From Maniola hyperantus (lineage: Eukaryota; Arthropoda; Insecta; Lepidoptera; Nymphalidae), in NCBI RefSeq assembly GCF_902806685.2, contig NC_048539.1, positions 4,414,501-4,478,500 of the forward strand: DNA of 64,000 nt, read 5' to 3'. Both the position numbers and the translations under genes were made by a program. Shown piece by piece: positions 23,814 to 34,940 of the stretch (the stretch's first letter is position 1; each line of letters begins with the position of its first letter). A model generated the notes under the pieces. It made no database searches and had not been told where the DNA came from. It saw only the letters and a list, made by a program, of their open reading frames with translations.

Positions 23814-24160
23814 ACACTGAATGATAGCCACCGAGCTCATTTGACATTTATTTTTAATCCATTGAAGGTTTTTCACAACAAAAAAAAAAATTTAATATAT
23901 TAGCCATATAAAATGACTAATATTCCCCTTTCCTCTCCAATTAAGCGTCAGGCTTGTGCTAGGAGTAGGTACGACAATAGTGCAACGGGCGGGATTTGAA
24001 GTTGGACCGTCGACCTTTCGGTTTTCAGTCCACTCCTATACCGGTTGAGCTATTGAGGCTCATTTTAATGTCACTCAGTGAAGCAGCAATGTAGAACCAA
24101 TGTCAAATGAGTTTGGTGGCTATCATTCAGTGTTAGACACTGAATGATAGTCATAAGCAA
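23814..24160. repeat. Inverted repeat interrupted by a SINE
   Basis: The arm at 23,814-23,847 (cactgaatgatagccaccga...) reappears inverted at about 24,101-24,137, and that right arm is itself followed by a short palindrome around gttagac. The left arm merges into an open minus-strand frame (23,647-23,847) that begins MSNELGGYHSVLD; the right arm repeats its start as MSNEFGGYHSVLD before a stop. This is likely a foldback transposon relic rather than a gene. Confidence 0.45.
23910..24066 (-). mobile_element. tRNA-derived SINE
   Basis: On the minus strand the head reads gagcctcaatagctcaaccg, with a perfect A-box match (tagctcaaccg) and, about 35 bp on, a degenerate B-box (acttcaaatcc). The anticodon-loop region reads gactgaaaacc, as in a phenylalanine-type tRNA. 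The body ends in ggggaatattagtcat. It sits between the inverted arms of the 23,814-24,160 repeat. Confidence 0.65.
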
Positions 24161-26800
24161 GACCTTTCTCACACATGGCACGTGGTTGGTAATCCATCTG
24201 AATAGACACCTAAGTTTTTTTTTGTGAAAAGCTTACGGACAAAAGCGAATAGCTTAAGTAATCCTTTTTTTGGCAGTTACCGCGCTGGTTGAGGTTTTTG
24301 CCACCAATTAGACGAAAATAACTTACTGTTGTTTTGTTTTTGAAGTTAAGCAAAGTAGAATTATCACGTAACACGCTTGTATCAGGGTACACATAGACAA
24401 ACAAGCAAGGTAGGTGTGCGGCGTAATTACCGCATCGGGAGCGGAGCGGCGAGCGCGGCGGCGACGTCGCCGGCGCTCACGGCGCCCGGTAATTACCAGC
24501 TCCACGGGGCTCGGGGGCGCGGGCGATCTCCTGTCAAAGCATCGCGTGCAGAGCGTCCGACGCCCGTATTAAACGCTAGCGAAGAACCCGTGCCCCATCT
24601 GATAGCATGCAATCAAATTCGCGATCTACATGCTTTTACGTCGGCACCGCCCCTGGACTTACGTCACGCCCGACGAATCCATAGTGCCAGTGAACCTTTG
24701 GTACCGTACGTCGAGAGTACTCACTGCTCTGTATAGACAAATTCAACTGTCTTAAAAGTCGCTTGAACACGGAAAAACAACAAAATTTCAGAAGCAATGT
24801 TTCTTTAAAATCTCCCGTAATCAAGGCATTGACGAAACTACGGTACACAAACCTCAGTCACGCGATCGTTTTATCGCACACCTTTATTCTTCCACTTTTA
24901 TAGAACAGACAAAGTAAATCTAAAAAGCTTGCATGTCTTTAATACATCGACGCCCTTGTCGTGACAAGTGGTGTAACCCTCAATATCTTAAAATCGAAGA
25001 AAAAGCTTTTAAATGAAGTGAACTTTTAAAACGCCATCACATGTAATTTATTGTCTAGACATTCCCGTCTTTTCACAGTAGTAGTAAGTGTACATTTGCA
25101 TCACGTATTCCAAAGCAGCATTTTGCTATTCGTAGGATGTTGTTAAATTAGGTGTGATATAGTTACAACATACATAATATTATTATAGTGTGAATGTATC
25201 TCAGAGTGAAGCTATGAATACAAAAAATAAAAAGGCTCATCGAAAAGACAAGAAAAGCTCTTAGCGAGTGGTGGAATCCTCACGAGTCAATTAGGTATTA
25301 TGAAGTAATGGAGAGTAACGAGCATGATTTACGCGAATCGGCGCAGGGCGCGGAGGCTGGCGCCTTCGCGGGCCACAAGCCACAATGGTCGGCCCGCGGG
25401 CGCTCTCAATTACAAGGAGGCGCGCCCGTGGGAATTCTCTTTGCTTTCCAACGGACCCGACCACTAATCTTTTAGTCTTACCGGCTTTGGAGTACATCGT
25501 TAGTCACTAACAACATCTAGCCACCTGTATCACCATATCGTACACAAGGCCTTTTTGAATATTATATAGCTTTACATAGTATTTAGAACTTTTTATAACT
25601 TTTATTTACTTGTTCTACTTAATCTAAAGGGCAGATAAAATTTGCATTGCTCTCGAGTCTTGACGCCAAGGTGGTCTACAATATGTCGGATCAAACTGAG
25701 GCACATGATGCGATATCGTCCGGAAGAGTCTTTAGTAAGAAAAAATCAAGAAAGAAAGAAAAAAGAGTAAAAGGGATCACAACCCTCAGTAATGAAAGTC
25801 TACTCAGAGCCAATCTATACCAAAACAAGTTTGATAATATTTTTAGCCCCTTCTAAAAACTGGTTTTCGGTTAAAGATTATTTTTTGTTATTTAAATTAA
25901 AACATTCACATGACAAAACTTTTTCTGAACGACTTTTAAACGATTCATTGGACGAATTGGTGTTTGAGAGAGCGATCAGGTCGAGTGGCGCGTTTTAATT
26001 TGCGCGGCGACACACAAGTGGATTGCGAGCCGCGGCTGCAGCGGCGACGCGTCGAGTATCCTACTAATTGCAACGCCATGCTATCCCCAACAAGCGCGCG
26101 GTGTAAGCTCGATCATCAAACATGCGCTATTCACACGAGTCTACACGTTTAAACTTCAAAGTAAAATCTCCCACAAATTACGAATACATAAATATTTTAC
26201 AATCTGTGCCAACGCGACAAATTTCACCCAGAGGACCCTACAACTGATAAGCCTGACCAACCGTAATCATATCGGTGTAAACATTAATTACCCTGCCTTG
26301 CAGCAATACAAATCACGAATGTATGTGAAACAAAAACGGCAGCTAATTATACTGTACCTTATGAATGAGCTTTTTCGCGCCGATTTAAAGAGCCTCAACA
26401 AGATCGTCTGAAGTAATTTCTGGAGAAACAAATGAAACGGCTCCCCTCGCGCCACAGAACGCTTTGCAAACCGCGCGGCCCAAGTAATCGGATAATAAAA
26501 AGGGCAAACGCGGTAAATATAAGATGAGGAAGACAGTTTTACGAGCAGTACCTAATTAAGTGGTGAACCAAACAAAAAGAAGAAAACGTTTACGGCGGAA
26601 TAAGACCCTTTACCGCAAGGTGTTAGATATGTAGAGCTTTATTTAACCATTTCTTTTGTAATTAAAATGTAATTGTAGTAAAAAGTGGTTAATGTTATGA
26701 TAAATCGTTCAAATAAAATAAATCATTCCCACACACAACTAAGCAACGCAAATTATATCATCATTTGAAACTTTCAAAATAATCAGTGCGTCGAAATGCG
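24161..26800. other. Non-coding DNA with GC-rich islands
   Basis: GC-rich islands lie at about 24,420-24,560, 25,320-25,460 and 26,000-26,110. Frames through them (for example 24,377-24,736 plus) are open because of GC content and show no domain. No gene could be supported. Confidence 0.3.
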
Positions 26801-26951
26801 AAGGCGGGCGGGCGCGGCGGGCGGGCAGTGCGCGTGAGGCGGATATTTTGGGCGCGCAGGTAGATCGGTGCGCGGAATGCGACCTCACCTGAGCGCGTCT
26901 GATTCACACGTTGCTAAAACAGTGCGCTCCACATATTTATAAACAAACGCG
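26800..26951 (+). promoter_or_regulatory. CpG-rich island upstream of a candidate exon
   Basis: It holds gcgggcgggcgcggcgggcg followed by alternating CpG-rich sequence and a tatttataaa motif at about 26,934. It directly precedes the ATG at 26,952. It could be a promoter; the TATA-like motif is too near the ATG to place the start site. Confidence 0.25.
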
Positions 26952-27086
26952 ATGTTCTCTGCTCACTCATGGACCCAGCTTTTAGTGGCTACATTATTGC
27001 TCTACGTCTACATACATATCGCTACGATGACTGCGATGAGTCGGATTCAAGTGGAAAAGCTCAACATCAAGCGAACATTGTTACTG
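26952..27086 (+). CDS. Candidate first exon with signal-anchor, unrecognised
   Basis: The ATG at 26,952 opens 45 codons ending in phase 0 before a usable donor (ttactg then GTTAGT). Residues 9-25 (QLLVATLLLYVYIHIAT) are a hydrophobic run that would serve as a signal peptide or a type II membrane anchor. Residues 28-45 are basic and end in KRTLLL. Without splicing the frame stops at 27,114 after 54 codons. The CpG-rich upstream block supports a gene start. No partner exon was found and the family is not recognised. The hydrophobic run could be chance. Confidence 0.25.
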
Positions 27087-27116
27087 GTTAGTCGAGAACG
27101 TAGACATCTTATGTAG

Positions 27117-28335
27117 GCGTAGTAAATAAGGCACATAATAGAGTTGGTACAAAAAACTAATTTGTAGAACCTAGTCTAAAGGGATAATGAAAATAGTGTC
27201 TTCGGCGTCGGTACTGTTCAAACATCGTAGTGATTTACGATTTATTTGCAGGTTGTAACGATTCAAAGGGCGTAAAGTTTAATTCTGTGCGGGGTTGCGG
27301 ACATGGGTTCGCTCGGGGCGATTCATTAGCTAGGCCGCGTGAGAGTAAACAAATTAACGCAACGGGCGTGTTTTAGTCTGTGATAAAAGGGCGACGGGCA
27401 ATGCGCCAGCTGTGTGCGGGCGCGGTTGTAGCGCGGACGGCGACGACAGGGCTACATGGGCCCGCCAACGGGATCACCGTTGCAAGCCAGCTCGCAATCG
27501 GCTAGGTTTTATATTTTGCATTCTGACTAACGGAGCTAAATGCATCAAGGTTTGCATGACCGCATACGAAGCTTATTAAAAACACCTACCTATATTTATT
27601 AAATCATTGTTTTGTTCAAAATAATACTTTAATATTTTTTTAAGGAATAAAGTAAACTGCGGCCTAGCTTACGGCTCTCGGTTCTCCCTATAAGAGGTTA
27701 GCCGTACTGGGCTGTATGTACTTACATTTATTTGCAACCAAAAATGTTCCTAAGATTGTATGGTTTGGATTTTTAAATATGAATTTAGATAAAGGAGTGT
27801 GTAAAACTATGATTAGGTATTATGCAACAGTTTCATAAATTACTATAAAGTCAATACATTAACCATTCTTGTAGACTAGGACAGGCGTCTTCACCAGAGT
27901 TGAGAGTTGAGAGTTGAAACGCTCGTGATGATTCAGTATAATAATTGAACTTTTGCACGCTAATATCAGTTCTGTCTGACCTAACTACCAAGTAACAACT
28001 AAACTACTAACTGGTAGGTATTAATATGTCTGCCATAAAGAAAACATCAATGCCAGAAAAGTTAAGGAGAATAGGAGTTAAAGTCAATGTAAAACAGGCA
28101 CAGGTATTATTAATTTCCAAATCTTTGTTTTTGTACCAACTTCATAGGTGCGTGCAATGCAATATTACATACCTGGCCAAATTGTATGTATTTTACACGA
28201 AAGATTACATCATGCAATAAAACAGTTCAGCAAGTTTTAAGACTTCAAACACTTATCAGGTTAGTGAAACTTCGTAATTGCGCTTGAACAGCGAGGAATA
28301 TAATTTGATGCTATTTTCCGTGCGTTTCTTTTTAT
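27117..28335. other. Non-coding DNA; CpG-rich block then AT-rich
   Basis: The stretch at about 27,285-27,510 is CpG-rich and may belong to the same regulatory island as 26,800-26,951. The rest is AT-rich. No gene is seen. Confidence 0.3.
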
Positions 28336-28337
28336 AG

Positions 28338-28450
28338 CATTGGTAGATAATACACGCGACTGCGACCGTGTAGGTATAAGTTTAAAAATCCCGCGTAGGT
28401 ATACCAAGAATTTTTAGGGGATAAAAAGTAGCCTATGTATCCAAAGTATA
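28338..28450 (+). repeat. Degenerate dispersed repeat fragment
   Basis: It keeps cacgcgactgcgaccgtgta and ggggataaaaagtagcctat from the repeat family seen intact at 53,083-53,285. Confidence 0.45.
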
Positions 28451-28502
28451 GGTATCTACTCAATCTTTGAGTTTCGTACTTCTCTCTCTTCTCAGACCTG
28501 CA

Positions 28503-28616
28503 GGCCTAGCATGCGCCCCGCGAGAAAATTTTGTCTAAGCATTATCTCGTGTTTCTTCATACAAATAAGATGAGTAAATGCGTAGACAAAATTTTCTCGT
28601 GGTGCGCACGTTAGCC
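28503..28616. mobile_element. Hairpin MITE, ~40-bp arms
   Basis: The arms 28,503-28,542 and 28,578-28,616 are inverted copies with few mismatches. Both contain cgagaaaattttgtct in opposite orientation. The loop is about 35 bp. Confidence 0.55.
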
Positions 28617-28768
28617 TAACTGGGCGCGTTTGGAACCCTCGTAGCTTTAGTTTTAAGTTTTGCGTAATAATTATCACCACTATATCTTACAAATCTAACA
28701 CCATACCAGACCATCAATAAGAGTAATTTATTACCTATTTTGAATAAATCATTTGACTTTTGACTTTT

Positions 28769-28802
28769 GTACCTCAAAAGGAAAAACGGAACCCTTATAT
28801 TA
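28769..28802 (-). repeat. Fragment of the (GACA)-bearing repeat
   Basis: The sequence gtacctcaaaaggaaaaacg followed by gaaccctta is the inverted 3' end of the element at 5261-5730. Confidence 0.55.
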
Positions 28803-28811
28803 ACAGATACC

Positions 28812-29080
28812 AACTAGCGAACCGCCCCGACTTCGCACGGCTAATATAGTATCGGCGCGGTTATTTTATTATAGGTATATCAAAAGAATAAAACAACAAC
28901 AAGAATTATCGTCATATTTCAACAAACAAAACTATAGGTACTTATAAAAAACTTCATCTTGAATCACTTCCTATCTGTTGATGAAAATTGCATTCAAATC
29001 CGTTGCTTAGTTTGAAAGACCTAAGAGTATAGAGAGACAAACGGCGGGGAGCCACTTTGTTTTATACTATGTAGAGGCGT
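28812..29080 (+). repeat. CTAGCGACCCGCCCCGGCTT-type repeat copy
   Basis: It starts ctagcgaaccgccccgactt and includes atcgtcatatttcaacaaac and aatccgttgcttagtttga. It pairs with the better preserved copy at 37,927-38,275. Confidence 0.55.
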
Positions 29081-30090
29081 ACCTATGTTTTGTTATAATT
29101 TTAGTGGAAAACTCAGGAGGACTATGACACCTGTAGTATAATGCCATACGTGGACATGAGTACTATGTTTAGGCTTATTTTACGACGGATAAGCAAAAAT
29201 TATAGTGCATGGTGATGCACTACAAACGTTGTGGCAAAAACATCATACCATTTTTGCAGCTAAAGCGAATAGCCTTTGTTTGTCATTAATAAATAACTTA
29301 AAGTAATACAAAATCTAATACGTAGGTACGGCTTTTTTTTTAGTCATTATAGGCGCACGCTTGAACACGATCACACCTGTTGGGAAGTGATGATGTGGCC
29401 TAAGATGGCTTATCGTGAAAAAGAAGTCTACATACGATTTGAAGGTATCTATAGACCCAATTACCTATTATATGTAAGAACAGATAAAGCGATTATAAAA
29501 ATCGTCATGTCTAGTATAGTAAGGCTAAGACAATGCGCCGTCAGCGCGACACGCAGCGTCATGGGCGGGCGGCGCGGCGCGACTGTAAATGGCTTCAGTT
29601 AATTAACTTTAATCATCCGCGACCATCTGCTGGCCGTGCACGCCCACATCATATTCAGTTACGATACCGAGCCATATGCCCCCGTCCCTGTTAGTTTATC
29701 GAGGAAACCCTACACTGGCCTTTCATGTAATTAATTATATCAATGATAGGAATACAATAAAGTATAATTTGAAACGATTGTCATTTCGTTGGAAAAAGTC
29801 TTTTTAAAAATACCATAATGACGTGTACCTGAACATTTTCGCCCGTTTCGTATCTTTTTGTTGGCAATAGGTACATAAGAGAAACAAATTTTGCAATTTA
29901 CTGCCCATTTTTATAAATTCCATTTCTTTGTATATTATGCCGACATCACCACATCAAAGCTTTTCCAAGTTAATAATATCCCAAATTGAGATGCTGTCGC
30001 ATTCATACCACGACGACGTTACGACCTACATTTTACTAGTGATGAAATAGACACATCCTTAAAATATTATAATTTTATTTATTTAGGTAA
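29081..30090. other. Non-coding DNA with a GC-rich island
   Basis: An island at about 29,520-29,690 (gcgtcatgggcgggcggcgc, then ttaattaactttaatcatcc) combines GC-rich and homeodomain-like AT motifs and could be an enhancer. No gene is seen. Confidence 0.3.
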
Positions 30091-30094
30091 GCTA

Positions 30095-30294
30095 TTCCTA
30101 TTGCGAAAGTGTGTCTGTGTGTCACTTTCTTTTCACGCCCCATCCGTTCAACCGATTTTGACTAAATTTGGTACACAGATAGCTTGCATCCCGAGGAAGG
30201 ACATAGGCTACTTTTTATCCTGGAAAATCAAAGAGTTCCCATGAGACATAAATCCTAAATCAACGCGGACGAAGTCGCAGACACCATCTAGTAT
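30095..30294 (-). repeat. Dispersed repeat copy, fairly complete
   Basis: In plus-strand order it runs gcgaaagtgtgtctgtgtgt, gcccatccgttcaaccgatt-like text, atagcttgcatcccgaggaa, then gcggacgaagtcgcagacac and ctagta. This is the full family order in reverse relative to 53,083-53,285. Confidence 0.7.
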
Positions 30295-30507
30295 TTTACA
30301 AAGGCTTAGACACACAGGACGCGAGTAGGTAGCGCGGTTTTCAATGCGACTCATAAAGTTTTAATACAGAGAACTGTATTAACAGGCTTAGTGCAGTGCA
30401 CTTATAGGAGCGGCGTTGGTGCAGTCGCGTGTCGTTGCCGTCGCGCTCTGCAGTGTGCTGTGTTGTATTGATTTATGTAAAAAATCGTACACGCGTACCT
30501 ACTACAT

Positions 30508-30693
30508 ATGCGCGCTTTCAGTGTGATGTTCTGTTGTGCTGCTGGCGTCGCGTTTTGTGCATGTCTTGAACGGACGGACACAAAATATTTATTTGAAACA
30601 CTAAAGCTAGGTTCAGACGGTAAAACATGCCTTCAGGAACAGCACATTTGGGCAAACAACAGAACACATACAGACGAAGAGCGTTGGGACTTG
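30508..30693 (+). CDS. Candidate first exon, secreted-like N-terminus
   Basis: The ATG at 30,508 opens 62 codons that end in phase 0 at a strong donor (gacttg then GTAAGC). The start MRAFSVMFCCAAGVAFCACL resembles a signal peptide with a Cys/Ala-rich core, followed by polar sequence ending in TDEERWDL. Without splicing the frame ends six codons later. The GC-richer upstream region (30,400-30,470) could be 5' UTR. No motif or further exon was found, and the evidence is only composition plus a splice site. Confidence 0.22.
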
Positions 30694-31650
30694 GTAAGCA
30701 TGAAGTTCCGTTGAGCTCGTCTCAACATACATTACGACTGAGATGTGAACTTACCCTTAGTTTACAGAAATTTGTAAACAAGTGCAAAATAGTAACTATA
30801 GCTAGGCAGGAGGTAAAAGCAGTTTAAACTTATATATCACTGCAGATACTACAAGTCAAGTAGTGGCGTGCTGTAGGGCCATTAACGCAGCGTGACGAAT
30901 CATCCACGGGGGTTCATCGAGGAGGCACTGGGCGGCGGTGGGAGGCGCAGGCGGCAGAGCGTGCCCGCCTAGATCTTATCGCGCTTTCCGCCAACATCGC
31001 ATCGCACTGTCCGACCCGACCGTGTGTTCCGTGACTGACTTTGCGCTATGCCCTATCTTCACTATTTCTTCTGCCATAAATTAAATTAAGGTTACCGTAA
31101 CTTATATCGATCTATCCTATCATTTTACTAGGTATGTACAGACAAATCACAAACTCTACATAGATTTTATGTTCTGATGTCTACTACAGTTGAAATTTAA
31201 AGCTTAACTAGTGAGATACTTTTAGTTTTAACCAACCATATTATGTATTAGGAGTTACGACAACTATGGCACAGTGCTACGATACCCAGATTGAGTCAAC
31301 ACAAGAAACAATCTTCTGTTTCGATTGCGGTTAGGTTGTTGTGCAAACTCGCCTATATCTTGCCTAATACTAAATATCTATTATTTTCAGTGTAAAACAA
31401 TGGCTAAACAGATTTTAATTTTTCTTGCCGGCTGGCTCTTTTCAGTGCTTAGGTACTCTGCTTTCTGAACTGGTGTTAGAATCGTCAATTTGACATAATA
31501 TTACAAGAGCCATAAGATTGACCAACATGAAATATTTATATATTTTTTAATTTTTAAATGAAAATAAGTTTAGATTTACGTGCAGCATGTTCGCTTTATA
31601 TTACGTAGGTAAAGGGTTTGTTCCGGCTACGTTATTTTCGTGTACACAGG
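30694..31650. other. Non-coding DNA, no gene seen
   Basis: A GC-rich patch at 30,895-31,020 is followed by AT-rich sequence. No repeat family is recognised. Confidence 0.3.
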
Positions 31651-31652
31651 AT

Positions 31653-31994
31653 TCACTGGTAAAACGTCATAATCCACTTTAGCGATTGTAGGGGATGTCA
31701 ATTGCTATCAAATGACTCCTGATCCTTAAATTTGCTCGTTTCATAGTTTTGTTTTTCAGGAAAAAACGCGGTTTAACAACTTTAAAAGTTATCAAATAAA
31801 ACTAAAGCTTACTACAATGGTAACTTTTTTATTTCTAACGCGAGGACATCCCAATTAATAATAATTTTTCTGAAGACATAAAACACTAATCAAATCAAAA
31901 ACGGCACCCGATGATATTAGTAGGGGTCATTTGATAGCATTTGACCTACCCTACAATCCCTTAACTTAAAGAGATAGTAAAGTTTTACCGGTGA
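31653..31994. mobile_element. MITE with ~75-bp imperfect inverted ends
   Basis: The left end (tcactggtaaaacg... gcgattgtaggggatgtcaa) pairs with an inverted right end (...taccctacaatccc ... gttttaccggtga). Both ends contain the pair atcaaatgactcct / ggggtcatttgat. It is 342 bp long with an AT-rich interior and no frame. Confidence 0.55.
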
Positions 31995-32087
31995 CTTAAT
32001 TTAAAAAAACTGACTTATTCCTTATCAACGTTATAGGTACCTCTGGGCAAAATTTCAGTTTTCTAGATCCCAGGGTTTGTAGTTAGG

Positions 32088-32215
32088 ACTCTGAAACTAC
32101 TGAACCGATTTAAATAATTCTTTCACTATTAGAAAGCTGCTTTATGCAGAAGTAACATAGGCTATAAATTACAGAAACGTACCGCGGACGTAGTCGCGGG
32201 TAATACATAGTTAGT
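32088..32215 (-). repeat. Dispersed repeat fragment
   Basis: It keeps acataggctataaattacag and gcggacgtagtcgcgggtaa of the repeat family, in reverse orientation. Confidence 0.45.
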
Positions 32216-32239
32216 TTTATATTCTTAGAGAAGTCATAC

Positions 32240-32470
32240 GGCGAACTCTATCTATAGGCGCGCGGGCCTATCATAATAATCTGTATCCAAAGCGTTTAGC
32301 AACAATCCCGTACCGACACCGCGGAAGGCTGGCACGGCGTAATGAGCGGCGAATCCTTTGACCGGCTGCTCCGGCCGACGCAAACGCTGAGCTAATTAGG
32401 CGACGCTGATCTGAAGCCACAGCAGAATTAGTGCGATTGTACGACTGGTTTAATTCACGGCTATTATTAC
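32240..32470. promoter_or_regulatory. GC-rich island, possible enhancer
   Basis: A block around 32,320-32,420 with ccgcggaaggctggcacggc and gctgagctaattaggcgacg mixes GC-rich sequence with a homeodomain-type TAATTA-like core. Unique sequence, no open frame. Regulatory role inferred only. Confidence 0.2.
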
Positions 32471-32690
32471 TTTATGCCCGTCCAGACTCCAGACGTGGGC
32501 ATTAAGCACCAAATAATTATTTCACTACTTATGGGCGTCACAGAATTTTCTATGGCAACGAAAATAATTATTATAAGGTCGTACTCATACCCTCCTCTTT
32601 CATGCAAATATCAGTCTGAACTTTAAAGGTTATAATCTATGAGTCGTGACACTTGTGAGGGGTTTATTCGTAGTGCGTTCCAAACAAACG

Positions 32691-32855
32691 TATAGTTCGC
32701 GACAGGTCGAGATGACAATCGGAGGCGGAGGGACGCCTCACACACCCGCACGTCATCCGCGCTCGCCTGCACCGGGTTAGCGCGGGGTCTGGGGGCTGTG
32801 CGGGTGTGCGGGGCGTTCCCTCCCCGATTGTCATTTCGACCTGTCACGTACTATA
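32691..32855. mobile_element. GC-rich hairpin MITE, copy 2 of 3
   Basis: The ends are tatagttcgcgacaggtcga and ctgtcacgtactata. The arms gagatgacaatcgg and ccgattgtcatttcg pair, with tandem GC-rich inverted blocks inside (gcctcacacacccgcacg against gtgcgggtgtgcgggg). It is close in sequence to 35,312-35,480. Confidence 0.65.
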
Positions 32856-33543
32856 GTTTGGTTTCCATTTAAATGCGAACCAATCAAACCCAAAGAAATT
32901 TTGTAGATACGTTCTAGGAAATAGTTCAATGTCTGTGGTTTTCCAGATTTCCGTTAAAATATTCAGTTTTAAAGTTACACGGTCTCAAAAGTTAAACCTG
33001 TGTAACTTTAAAACTATACCTAGTTATTTTTATTATGAAAATCTGGTCACCACAGAGAGATATTAGTTTCTAGTAGGTGTCTACAAAATTACATCGAGTT
33101 TGATAGGTTCTCATTTGAATATTTCAACTGAGAACAAAACTACGTTTGTATGGAGCGAGTGACGGAGAGACCGCCGTTAACAAAAGATGTTTGTAGTGTG
33201 GAGTGAAAAAGAACTGGTGGTGTTGAAACAGAAATGTCACGTGCCCGGACAAATCGCCTATAACAAAATCAGGTTCGTTTCAGTTTCTATTGTTGAACTC
33301 GTATGGAGAGAAGTTAATTTGCACTATAAAGTAAATCGTTTTCACGTGCCCCTTTCAATGGTGGGGTTCCGAATTTTATTATCACTAACGTTTTACTTAT
33401 TTACAAGAGTCTGTTGCATGGAACGGAGCGTTCTACCTACGTAGTAAGTGGATATAGGTACATAAGATATCGATTGCTCGGAAATGTCCGTCTGGGCGTC
33501 CGCGTCACTCGTTTTCGTACTGCGTAACATGATCGGAGCAGAG
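32856..33543. other. Non-coding DNA, no gene seen
   Basis: AT-rich sequence. It contains an inverted pair around 32,960-33,020 (gttttaaagttacacggtct against gtgtaactttaaaac). The frame at 33,187-33,444 has no recognisable product. Confidence 0.35.
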
Positions 33544-33795
33544 TAAAGCTCATTTCACACTCCAATCCAATCCAATCCATCAGCCTGTTGGCGTCCACTG
33601 CTGGACATAGGCCTTTCCAAGAGCGCGCCATTAGAAGTAATGCCCATACTGACCACGCTGGGCAGGCGGGTTGGTCAGCGCAGGGCTGTAGGCTATTTCG
33701 CACCAGTGACGCTGCTGCCCGTCTCTGGTCTGTGTTATATATTTCACACTACGAAATATAAATTATATTATATCCCGTAGTGTGAATTGAGCTTA
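33544..33795. mobile_element. Hairpin MITE split by a LINE/SINE 3' tail
   Basis: The outer ends taaagctcatttcacac (33,544-33,560) and gtagtgtgaattgagctta (to 33,795) belong to the hairpin family that is intact at 41,202-41,333. Between them lie a (ccaat)n tract (33,562-33,578) and a 3'-tail segment (33,579-33,738) with gcgtccactgctggacatag, typical of lepidopteran RTE-related tails. This is one insertion inside another. Confidence 0.55.
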
Positions 33796-34340
33796 AAGCC
33801 ACCAGTAATATTGCAAGTAGACGCTGCGCTGGTAACATATTACATAATGACAGAAAATGTAAATATTTGCGTGTTTAAATACAAACACGTTGCAGGAGGA
33901 AAACTCTGTAACCGAATCGTATAAGAATATTTCGGTCAGGCAATTTCAGGAGTCTTACACGTGAAATGAAAGCAAAGCTCATCTCATTAATCTGGGTTTC
34001 CGCAACTAAGCCGTGATGTGCCGATGGTGACATTGGCAATCCTCGCGGTCGGCGCGGGTCCCCGTTGACAAATCCTCCGTGGCATTTCAGACAAACGTAA
34101 AGAGGTTCTACCGAATATTATTAGTCTGCGCATCAAATGATTACAGTCTCAAATACAAGATTATCTTCGCATCGTAAACATGTAGTTTTGTTATGTTCTT
34201 CAATGTTTTTCTTTTATACATCTACAGCTTGATTTAAATTAGTCCTTAAAAAATTTAGCTCAAGCTGTTTGTTGTAAAGGATCTCATGAACTTTTTGGTA
34301 CTGACTGGTAATCAAACAAATGGCGCAATCCATACTAAGA
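33796..34340. other. Non-coding DNA with a small GC-rich island
   Basis: An island at about 34,010-34,090 (ctcgcggtcggcgcgggtcc) is the only notable part. No gene is seen. Confidence 0.3.
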
Positions 34341-34344
34341 TTAA

Positions 34345-34744
34345 AAGTTCGTACGCACCTGAGCGGCGCGGCGCGGCGCTTCAGCGAGCTGCACGTCGCG
34401 GCACAGAGGGTCAAAATATCATTTCTATCATTTTGTATGGCGCATATCGCACTAGAGCGGCGCTGCACAGCGCTTCACCGCGCGTTGCCGCGCGGCACGG
34501 CTGGAGAGAATATTTTGAAGCGCAGCGAAGCGACGCGCAGTGCAGTGACGCTAGTGCGACATACTCAGCGGCGCGGCACGGCGCTTCGCGCTCGTACGTG
34601 AACGGGTATAAAAGTGACGCGCAAGTGACGCGAGGTGCCGCGTACTGAAGTTGTAGTGCGGTAGGCACCGTCGAGCGGCCTGAGGTGACGCGTTCTGCAG
34701 TCGGACTGAAGCACCGCGCCGCGCCGCTCAGGTGCGTACGAACC
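34345..34744. mobile_element. GC-rich 400-bp TTAA MITE
   Basis: TTAA flanks both sides (34,341-34,344 and 34,745-34,748). The terminal inverted repeats run about 38 bp: gttcgtacgcacctgagcgg on the left, its complement on the right. The interior is very GC-rich with repeated gtgacgcg units and a gggtataaaagtgacg motif near 34,605. The long overlapping frames on both strands (up to 126 codons) are produced by this composition and are not genes. It is likely mobilised by a piggyBac-type transposase. Confidence 0.7.
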
Positions 34745-34754
34745 TTAAAAATGC

Positions 34755-34940
34755 AAACTGTCTCTATGTCTACTTGCTTCTCACGGCCCATCCGTTAAAC
34801 CGATTTTGCCGAAATTTGGTACAGAGATAGCTTGCATCCCGGGGAAGGGCGTAGTCTACTTTTTATTCCGAAAAATCTAAGAGTTCCCACAGGTTTTTTA
34901 AAAACTTAAATCCACGCCGATTATGTCGTAGCCATCAGTT
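34755..34940 (-). repeat. Dispersed repeat copy, 5' part displaced by the TTAA MITE
   Basis: It runs tctcacggcccatccgttaa, ttggtacagagatagcttgc, tcccggggaagggcg and ends near tccacgccgattatgtcgta. The family's usual start (tataaatgcgaaagtgtgtc) is missing because the MITE at 34,345-34,744 sits there. Confidence 0.6.

Noticed and set aside
34286..34791. Long overlapping frames on both strands (up to 126 codons)
   Set aside because: They lie in the GC-rich TTAA element; open frames on both strands result from low stop-codon frequency in GC-rich DNA.
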